Source of the DNA: an uncultured Alphaproteobacteria bacterium
Lineage (GTDB): Bacteria > Pseudomonadota > Alphaproteobacteria > Rhizobiales > Beijerinckiaceae
Direction of reading: 5' to 3'
Length of the DNA stretch: 12,548 nucleotides
Assembly (NCBI GenBank): GCA_937903315.1
Contig: CALCZO010000199.1
Location: 1 to 12,548 of the forward strand
The number at the start of each line of letters is the position of its first letter. The stretch's first letter is position 1. A model generated the notes under the pieces. It saw only the letters and a program-made list of their open reading frames with translations, searched no databases and was not told the origin of the DNA. The position numbers and the translations under genes were made by a program. Of the stretch, positions 6,906-12,548 are shown in pieces.

Positions 6906-7987
6906 TGCTCTTTTGGCTCTCCGATTACAGCGCCCAGTTTTCCGCGTTCAACCTGTTCCGCTACATCACCTTCCGGGCGGGCGGGGCGACGGTGACCGCG
7001 CTGTTCTTCGTGCTGCTGTTCGGCCCGACGATCATCAGCCTTCTGCGTGTCAAGCAGGGCAAGGGCCAGCCGATCCGCTCCGACGGGCCGGAATCGCACT
7101 TTGCCAAGAAGGGCACGCCGACGATGGGCGGGCTGATGATCCTGTCCGGGCTGCTGGTTGCGTGCCTGCTGTGGTGCAATCTTGCCAATCCGCTGGTCTG
7201 GGCTGTGCTGGGCGTCACCATCGGCTTCGGTCTGATCGGCTTCTATGACGATTTTCTCAAGGTCACGAAACAGAGCCACAAGGGCTTTTCCAGCCGGGCG
7301 CGCCTCAGTTTCGAGATCGGCATCGCGGCGCTGGCGGTGTTTGCGATCGTGTCCAACCTGCCGCCGTCGCTCGCCAATGTCATCTCCTTCCCGATCTTCA
7401 AGGAACTGGCGCTCGACATCGGCGTCTTCTTCATCGTCTTCGGCGTGTTCGTGATCGTGGCCGCCGGCAACGCGGTCAACCTGACCGACGGGCTCGACGG
7501 TCTGGCCATCGTGCCGGTGATGATTGCAGCGGGCACCTTCGGGGTGATTGCCTATCTGTCGGGCAATGCGCTGTTTGCCAATTACCTCCAGATCAATTTC
7601 GTGCCGCGGGCGGGCGAACTCGCCGTCATCTGCGGCGCGGTGATCGGGGCGGGCCTCGGGTTCCTGTGGTTCAATGCCCCGCCGGCGCAGATCTTCATGG
7701 GCGACACGGGCAGTCTGGCGCTCGGCGGCCTGCTCGGTACGGTCGCGGTCGCCACCAAGCACGAGATCGTGTTCGCCATCGTCGGCGGCCTGTTCGTGCT
7801 CGAAGCGATGAGCGTGATCATCCAGGTTGCCTCGTTCAAGCTGACCGGCAAGCGGGTGTTCCGCATGGCGCCGATCCACCACCATTTCGAGAAAAAGGGC
7901 TGGCAGGAGCCGCAGGTGGTGATCCGGTTCTGGATCATCGCCGTGATTCTGGCGCTGATCGGCCTTGCGACGCTGAAGCTGAGGTAA
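6905..7987 (+). CDS. mraY: Phospho-N-acetylmuramoyl-pentapeptide-transferase MraY
   Basis: MraY is an integral inner-membrane enzyme that transfers phospho-MurNAc-pentapeptide from UDP to undecaprenyl phosphate, making lipid I. The 360-residue length is exactly typical, with many hydrophobic segments consistent with the family's ten membrane passes. Seen: KKGTPTMGG at 68-76; the aspartate pair Asp115-Asp116 in FYDDFLK; NAVNLTDGLDGLA at 189-201; the FMGDTGSLALGG loop at 264-275, with Asp267 at the known Mg2+-binding position; and the cytoplasmic MAPIHHHFE at 321-329. The ATG shares one base with the murF stop. Purine-rich sequence (AGGA at 6890-6893 and AAGG at 6895-6898) offers ribosome binding. 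murD begins 3 bp after the stop. Confidence 0.99.
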   Translation: MLFWLSDYSAQFSAFNLFRYITFRAGGATVTALFFVLLFGPTIISLLRVKQGKGQPIRSDGPESHFAKKGTPTMGGLMILSGLLVACLLWCNLANPLVWAVLGVTIGFGLIGFYDDFLKVTKQSHKGFSSRARLSFEIGIAALAVFAIVSNLPPSLANVISFPIFKELALDIGVFFIVFGVFVIVAAGNAVNLTDGLDGLAIVPVMIAAGTFGVIAYLSGNALFANYLQINFVPRAGELAVICGAVIGAGLGFLWFNAPPAQIFMGDTGSLALGGLLGTVAVATKHEIVFAIVGGLFVLEAMSVIIQVASFKLTGKRVFRMAPIHHHFEKKGWQEPQVVIRFWIIAVILALIGLATLKLR

Positions 7988-7990
7988 CCG

Positions 7991-9388
7991 ATGATCCCCG
8001 TCACCACCTTTCGCGGCAAGCATGTCGCGCTGTTCGGCCTTGGCGGCTCGGGCATCGTGACCGCGCTGGCGCTGGCTGCCGGCGGGGCGCGCGTCAGCGC
8101 CTGGGACGACAGTGTCGATGCGCGCAACGCAGCCGCCGACAAGGGCATCGACATCGTCGATCTCGACCGCACCGACTGGAGCGGATTTGCCGCGCTGGTG
8201 CTGGCGCCCGGCGTGCCGCTGACCCATCCCGTGCCGCACTGGACGGTGGATCGCGCCCGGGCCATCGGTGTCGAGATCATCGGGGATATCGAACTGTTCT
8301 GCCGCGAGCGGGCGGCGCTGTCGCCCGATGCGCCGTTCGTCGCGATCACCGGCACCAACGGCAAATCGACGACGACCGCCCTGATCGCCCATCTGCTCAG
8401 GGTTGCGGGCCGCGATGTGCAGCTCGGCGGCAATATCGGCACCGCGATCCTCGACCTTGATCCGCCCGCGCCTGACCGCGTGCATGTCATCGAGGTCTCG
8501 TCGTTCCAGATCGATCTGGCACCGTCGCTGGCGCCGTCGATCGGGGTGATGCTCAACCTGACGCCGGACCATATCGACCGGCACGGCACGGTGGAGCATT
8601 ATGCCGCCGTCAAGGAACGGATGGTCGCCGCCGCCGATCTGGCGGTGATCGGTGTTGACGACGACAGGACCGCCGCCATGGCGACCCACCGGGACGAGGC
8701 CGGGCGGGCCAGCGTGCGGATTTCGGCTGAGACGGACCTGCCGAGCGGGCTCTATGCCGATGGCAGCCGGATCGTTTTCTCGCGTCACGGCAAGCGGATC
8801 GAGGTGGCGGACCTCATCGGCATCGGGTCGTTGCGCGGCCGCCACAACGCCCAGAACGCGGCAGCGGCGATCGCTGTCGTCACCTCGCTCGGCGTCGGCA
8901 TCGAGGCGATCCGCGAAGGGCTGAGGAGCTTTGGCGGCCTGCCGCACCGGATGGAAGAGATCGGCGTCGTCGGGCGGCTGATGTTCATCAACGATTCCAA
9001 GGCGACCAATGCCGATTCCACGGAAAAAGCGCTCGCGGCATTCGAGCGCAACATCTACTGGATTGCCGGCGGCAAGCCCAAGGAAGGCGGCATCGAGCCG
9101 TTGCGGCCGTATTTCGGCCGGATCGCCAAGGCCTACCTGATCGGCGATGCGGCGGAGGACTTTGCGGCCACGCTCGGCGAGGACGTGCGTCATGTCCATG
9201 CCGGCACGCTCGATGTCGCGGTGGAAATGGCACTCGACGACGCCGGCCGCAATGGCGAGGCGGTGGTGCTGCTGTCGCCGGCCTGCGCCTCCTACGACCA
9301 GTACAAGAACTACGAACAGCGCGGGAACCATTTCCGCATGCTGGTTGAATCCCTGCCCGGATTTTCTGCAACCGCCCGAGGAGCGTGA
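7991..9388 (+). CDS. murD: UDP-N-acetylmuramoylalanine--D-glutamate ligase MurD
   Basis: MurD adds D-glutamate to UDP-MurNAc-L-Ala in the cytoplasm, using ATP. The 465-residue product has an N-terminal Rossmann-like domain with FGLGGSG at 15-21, the P-loop GTNGKSTTTALI at 121-132, GGNIG at 146-150, EVSSFQID at 168-175, NLTPDHIDRHG at 189-199, Lys208 at the site expected for the carbamylated lysine, RHNAQNAAAA near 284-293, INDSKATNADST at 333-344, and the C-terminal LLSPACASYDQYKNYEQRG at 427-445. All are standard for the family. The ATG lies 3 bp after the mraY stop, with GAGG at 7981-7984 six bases upstream. The end runs into the ftsW ribosome binding site, so murD and ftsW are probably translationally coupled. 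Confidence 0.98.
   Translation: MIPVTTFRGKHVALFGLGGSGIVTALALAAGGARVSAWDDSVDARNAAADKGIDIVDLDRTDWSGFAALVLAPGVPLTHPVPHWTVDRARAIGVEIIGDIELFCRERAALSPDAPFVAITGTNGKSTTTALIAHLLRVAGRDVQLGGNIGTAILDLDPPAPDRVHVIEVSSFQIDLAPSLAPSIGVMLNLTPDHIDRHGTVEHYAAVKERMVAAADLAVIGVDDDRTAAMATHRDEAGRASVRISAETDLPSGLYADGSRIVFSRHGKRIEVADLIGIGSLRGRHNAQNAAAAIAVVTSLGVGIEAIREGLRSFGGLPHRMEEIGVVGRLMFINDSKATNADSTEKALAAFERNIYWIAGGKPKEGGIEPLRPYFGRIAKAYLIGDAAEDFAATLGEDVRHVHAGTLDVAVEMALDDAGRNGEAVVLLSPACASYDQYKNYEQRGNHFRMLVESLPGFSATARGA
9378..9383 (+). promoter_or_regulatory. Ribosome binding site that sets the ftsW start
   Basis: GAGGAG lies inside the 3' end of murD. It is 7 nt before ATG 9391 but only 1 nt before the alternative GTG at 9385, so it favours the ATG. 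Confidence 0.7.
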
Positions 9389-9390
9389 CC

Positions 9391-10548
9391 ATGGTCAGCC
9401 GCGCCGAACGCACGGAATTCAATGAATGGTGGTGGACCGTCGACCGGTTGCTGCTGTTCAGCTTTCTGGCCCTGATGCTGCTGGGCATCCTGTTCGGGCT
9501 GGCCGCCAGCCCGCCGGTGGCGGGGCGGCTCGGGCTGTCGACGTTCCATTTCGTCAACCGGCAGGCGTTCTTTCTCGTCATCGCAATTGCGGTGATGGTC
9601 GGGGTGTCGTTCATGCCGCTCCGGCTGGTGCGGCGGCTGTCGCTGCTGGTGTTCGCCGTGGCGCTGGTTCTGGTCATCGGTACGCTGTTTTTCGGCGCCG
9701 AAGTGAAGGGCGCGCGGCGCTGGATTTCGCTGGCCGGCATCTCGATCCAGCCGTCCGAGTTCCTCAAACCGGCCTTCGTGGTGCTGGCGGCCTGGGCCTT
9801 TTCGGAGAAGGCCAACCGCACCGACATGCCGGGCACGCTGATGGCGGTGATGCTGCTGCCGATGGTGGTCGTACCGTTGATTCTCCAGCCGGATTTCGGT
9901 CAGACGATGCTCGTCTCAGCCGTCTGGTGCGGGCTGTTCTTCATCGCCGGACTGCATATCCTGTGGGTGATCGGGCTGGGCGGCGCCGGTGTGGTCGGCC
10001 TGTTCCTCGCCTATCAGTTCCTGCCGCATGTGACCTCGCGCATCGACAAGTTCCTCAACAAGGGCAACGGCGGCGCCAGCGAATTCCAGGCGGAAATGGC
10101 GCGCGAGAGCCTGCTGTCGGGCGGCCTGTTCGGCAAGGGGCCGGGCGAGGGCACGGTCAAGCGGTCGCTGCCCGACAGCCATACCGACTATATCTTCGCC
10201 GTCGTCGGCGAGGAATTCGGGCTGATCGTCTGCTTCCTCGTGGTGGCGCTGTTTGCCACGATCGTGCTGCGCGGCCTGATCATCGCCTTCCGCTCCGAGG
10301 AGCCGTTCACGCGGTTCACAGCGGCCGGCCTGTCGATGCTGTTCGGCTTTCAGGCGTCGATCAACATGGCGGTGAACCTCGACCTGATCCCGCCCAAGGG
10401 CATGACGCTGCCGTTCATTTCCTATGGCGGCTCGTCGCTGATCTCGCTGGCCCTGACCACCGGCTTCCTGCTGGCGGTGACGCGCAAGCGCCCGACGGCG
10501 ACGGTCGTGCCGCGGATGCCGGCGGTCCTCAACGCGGTGCCGGCATGA
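9391..10548 (+). CDS. ftsW: Peptidoglycan glycosyltransferase FtsW (SEDS family)
   Basis: FtsW polymerises lipid II into glycan strands at the septum, in the inner membrane, as partner of FtsI. The 385-residue product is strongly hydrophobic with about ten membrane segments. Seen: GARRWI at 107-112 and QPSEFLKP at 120-127; LQPDFGQT at 165-172; the large periplasmic loop with LPDSHTDYIFAVVGEEFG at 260-277, whose Asp266 in HTD corresponds to the catalytic Asp of SEDS enzymes; and the C-terminal PPKGMTLPFISYGGSS at 334-349. These separate FtsW from soluble or unrelated proteins; dcw location and sequence style argue for FtsW over RodA. ATG 9391 is preferred to GTG 9385 because GAGGAG is well placed only for the ATG; the GTG would add two residues. 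The start is 2 bp after the murD stop, and the end overlaps the murG start by 4 bp (ATGA). Confidence 0.97.
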   Translation: MVSRAERTEFNEWWWTVDRLLLFSFLALMLLGILFGLAASPPVAGRLGLSTFHFVNRQAFFLVIAIAVMVGVSFMPLRLVRRLSLLVFAVALVLVIGTLFFGAEVKGARRWISLAGISIQPSEFLKPAFVVLAAWAFSEKANRTDMPGTLMAVMLLPMVVVPLILQPDFGQTMLVSAVWCGLFFIAGLHILWVIGLGGAGVVGLFLAYQFLPHVTSRIDKFLNKGNGGASEFQAEMARESLLSGGLFGKGPGEGTVKRSLPDSHTDYIFAVVGEEFGLIVCFLVVALFATIVLRGLIIAFRSEEPFTRFTAAGLSMLFGFQASINMAVNLDLIPPKGMTLPFISYGGSSLISLALTTGFLLAVTRKRPTATVVPRMPAVLNAVPA

Positions 10549-11627
10549 GCGGGCTGCGCGTGCTGCTGGCAGCCGGGGGTACGGGCGGGCACCTGTTTCC
10601 CGCCGAGGCGCTGGCCACTGTGCTGAAAGCGCGCGGGGCGGAGGTGCATCTGGTCAGCGATGACCGTGCAGCGGCCTATGCGGAGAGTTTCCCCGCGCCC
10701 CTGCATCAGGTGACCAGCGGCACCGTCACCGGCAAGGGGCTGCTCGGGCGCTTTATCGGCGCGCTGAAACTCGCCAAGGGCACCAAGGAATGCCTGTCGC
10801 TGATCGACCGGCTGAAGCCTGACGTGGTTGTCGGTTTTGGCGGCTATCCCACCGTGCCGCCGCTCTATGCGGCGACGATGCGCAAGGTGCCGACGATCAT
10901 CCACGAGCAGAACGGGGTGATGGGCCGCGCCAACCGCTACCTTGCCTCGCGCGTGACACGCATCGCCACCGGCTTTCCGCTGCGGGACGACGCCCATGCG
11001 GCCAAGGCGAGCGTTGTCGGCAATCCCGTTCGCCCGCCGGTTCTGGCGGCGGCTGTGCCGTTCCGTCCGCTGGTGCCCGGCGACCGGTTCTCGCTGCTGG
11101 TGTTCGGCGGCAGTCAGGGCGCGCGGGTGATGAGCGATGTCGTGCCGGCGGCGCTGGCGCTGCTGAGCCATGCCGAACGCGAGCGGATCTCGCTGGTGCA
11201 GCAGGCGCGCGGCGAGGATCTGACCCGCGTGATGCAGGCCTATTCCGATCTTGGCATGGCAGTGGACGCCCAGCCGTTCTTCAAGGACATGCCGGCGCGG
11301 ATCGCGGCGGCCCATCTCGTGGTCTGCCGCTCGGGCGCCTCGACGGTGGCGGAACTGTCGGTGATCGGCCGTCCGTCCATCCTCGTGCCGCTGCCCGGCA
11401 GCCTCGATCAGGACCAGGCGGCGAATGCCGCCGTGCTGGCGGATGCCGGCGGCGCGGTCCTGCAACAGCAGGACGGGTTCACGCCCGACTGGCTGGCAAC
11501 CACGCTGCGCGGGGTGATGGCCGAGCCGCAGACGCTCGCCGCCATGGCCGCCGCTGCCCGGTCGGTCGCCGTCCCCGATGCGTCCGAACGCCTCGCGGAC
11601 CTTGTGTTTGCGACCGCCCGGCGTTAG
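10545..11627 (+). CDS. murG: UDP-N-acetylglucosamine--undecaprenyl-pyrophosphoryl-MurNAc-pentapeptide GlcNAc transferase MurG
   Basis: MurG adds GlcNAc from UDP-GlcNAc to lipid I on the cytoplasmic face of the membrane, giving lipid II. The 360-residue GT-B fold protein shows the first glycine loop GGTGGH at 11-16, GFGGYPTVPP at 97-106, HEQN at 120-123, GNPVR at 159-163, the second glycine loop GGSQGA at 188-193, SGASTVAE at 263-270 (Glu270 at the ribose-binding position), and DQDQAANA at 288-295. All are diagnostic. The start ATG overlaps the ftsW stop as ATGA and I see no good ribosome binding site, so translation probably depends on coupling with ftsW. The same frame is open far upstream across ftsW (back to 9426), but that part is a shadow. 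It ends with TAG, followed by the only sizeable gap inside the operon. Confidence 0.98.
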   Translation: MSGLRVLLAAGGTGGHLFPAEALATVLKARGAEVHLVSDDRAAAYAESFPAPLHQVTSGTVTGKGLLGRFIGALKLAKGTKECLSLIDRLKPDVVVGFGGYPTVPPLYAATMRKVPTIIHEQNGVMGRANRYLASRVTRIATGFPLRDDAHAAKASVVGNPVRPPVLAAAVPFRPLVPGDRFSLLVFGGSQGARVMSDVVPAALALLSHAERERISLVQQARGEDLTRVMQAYSDLGMAVDAQPFFKDMPARIAAAHLVVCRSGASTVAELSVIGRPSILVPLPGSLDQDQAANAAVLADAGGAVLQQQDGFTPDWLATTLRGVMAEPQTLAAMAAAARSVAVPDASERLADLVFATARR

Positions 11628-11667
11628 GCCAATCCGCACGTTTCTGTACTCTCTCGACGGTTCGGAC
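11628..11667 (+). other. 40 bp spacer between murG and murC
   Basis: This is the only gap above a few bases inside the operon. It is less G+C rich than the coding sequence around it, with a CT-rich stretch (TTTCTGTACTCTCTCGAC at 11641-11658). I see no stem-loop terminator, no convincing promoter hexamers and no strong ribosome binding site for murC. Confidence 0.6.
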
Positions 11668-12548
11668 ATGAAAATTCCACGCTCCATCGGCGCGATCCAC
11701 TTCATCGGCATCGGCGGCATCGGCATGTCCGGGATTGCCGAGGTGCTCGCCAATCTCGGCTACCGGGTGCAGGGCTCTGACGCGTCCGACAACGCCAACG
11801 TCAAGCGGCTGCGCGAGAAGGGCATCACCTGCTTCGTCGGCCACCGGGCCGAGAATGTCGGCGAGGCGGAGGTGGTCGTCGTCTCCACCGCGATCCGGCG
11901 CGACAATCCCGAACTCGTCGCCGCGCGGGAAAAGCGTCTTCCTGTGGTGCGCAGGGCCGAGATGCTGGCCGAACTGATGCGGTTCAAATCCGCCATCGCG
12001 ATTGCCGGCACGCATGGCAAGACGACGACGACCTCACTGGTGGCGACGCTGCTCGATGCCGGCAATTTCGACCCGACGGTGATCAACGGCGGCATCATCA
12101 ACGCCTATGGCACCAATGCGCGGCTGGGTGATGGCGAATGGATGGTGGTCGAGGCCGACGAGAGCGACGGCACCTTCCTCAAGCTGCCGGCCGATGTCGC
12201 CATCGTCACCAACATCGATCCCGAGCATCTCGACCACTTCAAGACCTTCGATGCGATCAAGGATGCGTTCCGCGCCTTCGTCAACAACCTGCCGTTCTAC
12301 GGCTTTGCCGTGATGTGTCTCGACCATCCGACCGTGCAGCAGATGGTCGGCGAGATTCAGGACCGGCGCGTCATCACCTATGGCGAGAACCCGCAGGCCG
12401 ATGTGCGGATGATCGATATCGATCTTGCCGGCGGGCAGTCGAAGTTCACCCTGCTGATCCGCGACCGCAAGCGCGGCATTGATACGGTAATCCGCGATCT
12501 CGTCATGCCGATGCCGGGGCATCACAACGCGCTCAACGCCACGGCGGC
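11668..12548 (+). CDS. murC: UDP-N-acetylmuramate--L-alanine ligase MurC (3' part outside window)
   Basis: MurC adds L-alanine to UDP-MurNAc, the first stem-peptide step, in the cytoplasm with ATP. The first 293 codons are present and the gene is cut by the right edge; full-length enzymes are about 460-490 residues. Seen: HFIGIGGIGMSG at 11-22, the UDP-MurNAc-binding glycine-rich loop; QGSDAS at 35-40; STAIRRDNPE at 73-82; P-loop GTHGKTTTT at 114-122; VINGGIINAYGTNAR at 138-152; EADESDGTFLKL at 162-173; TNIDPEHLDH at 181-190; and PMPGHHNALNA at 281-291. The ATG at 11668 directly precedes the conserved N-terminus. No clear Shine-Dalgarno sequence is visible in the 40 bp after murG. By known gene order, murB should follow. 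The truncation is a window effect, not a mutation. Confidence 0.98.
   Translation, partial: MKIPRSIGAIHFIGIGGIGMSGIAEVLANLGYRVQGSDASDNANVKRLREKGITCFVGHRAENVGEAEVVVVSTAIRRDNPELVAAREKRLPVVRRAEMLAELMRFKSAIAIAGTHGKTTTTSLVATLLDAGNFDPTVINGGIINAYGTNARLGDGEWMVVEADESDGTFLKLPADVAIVTNIDPEHLDHFKTFDAIKDAFRAFVNNLPFYGFAVMCLDHPTVQQMVGEIQDRRVITYGENPQADVRMIDIDLAGGQSKFTLLIRDRKRGIDTVIRDLVMPMPGHHNALNATA

Noticed and set aside
5882..9331. Open frame of 1149 codons on the minus strand across murF, mraY and murD
   Set aside because: It lies opposite three well-supported genes. Its product is a run of R, H, D, Q and A of the kind produced by the antisense of G+C-rich coding DNA with few stop codons. No motif is visible.
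9426..10544. Plus-strand extension of the murG frame across ftsW, giving a 733-residue product
   Set aside because: The extension is out of frame with ftsW, which has all SEDS motifs. The murG family N-terminus starts precisely at the ATG at 10545, so a fusion is not supported.
10422..11753. Open frame of 443 codons on the minus strand over murG and the start of murC
   Set aside because: Antisense shadow; runs through the murG/murC spacer only by chance absence of stops.
1..12548. Search for a new system, mobile element, CRISPR array, tRNA or horizontally acquired island
   Set aside because: Every stretch above 300 bp is covered by a recognised gene in standard dcw order, composition looks even, and no direct or terminal repeats stand out by eye.

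Overview
The window is a high-G+C (roughly two-thirds by eye), gene-dense stretch of an alphaproteobacterial chromosome. It carries most of a division and cell wall (dcw) cluster. The protein style points to Rhizobiales or a close relative: a MurE P-loop with alanine in the third position, FtsI with a long cytoplasmic tail, and a short FtsL with almost no cytoplasmic tail. I cannot name a genus.

Layout. Positions 1-379 (minus strand) hold the 5' part of a short-chain dehydrogenase that looks like D-3-hydroxybutyrate dehydrogenase; its 3' part lies outside the window. Positions 380-675 are a divergent intergenic region with a candidate promoter for each direction and no mraZ. From 676 to the right edge, all genes are on the plus strand in the order rsmH, ftsL, ftsI, murE, murF, mraY, murD, ftsW, murG, murC; murC is cut by the window end. 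Most junctions overlap by 1-4 bp or are separated by a few bases, as expected for one translationally coupled operon. The only larger gap is 40 bp between murG and murC. The usual next genes (murB, ddl, ftsQ, ftsA, ftsZ) would lie to the right.

How the genes work together. MurC, MurD, MurE and MurF are the four ATP-dependent ligases that build UDP-MurNAc-pentapeptide; the MurE here carries the DNPR signature for meso-diaminopimelate. MraY moves the phospho-MurNAc-pentapeptide onto undecaprenyl phosphate (lipid I), and MurG adds GlcNAc (lipid II). FtsW (SEDS glycosyltransferase) and FtsI (class B PBP transpeptidase) polymerise and cross-link septal peptidoglycan, with FtsL as part of the divisome regulating them. 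RsmH methylates 16S rRNA and is a customary passenger at the head of the cluster.

I see no mobile element, CRISPR array, RNA gene, defence system or obviously new system. The points worth a second look are modest: mraZ missing from the head of the cluster, a CtrA-like box placed over a possible -10 element, an A6 tract at the rsmH/ftsL junction, the long FtsI tail, and several start-codon decisions.
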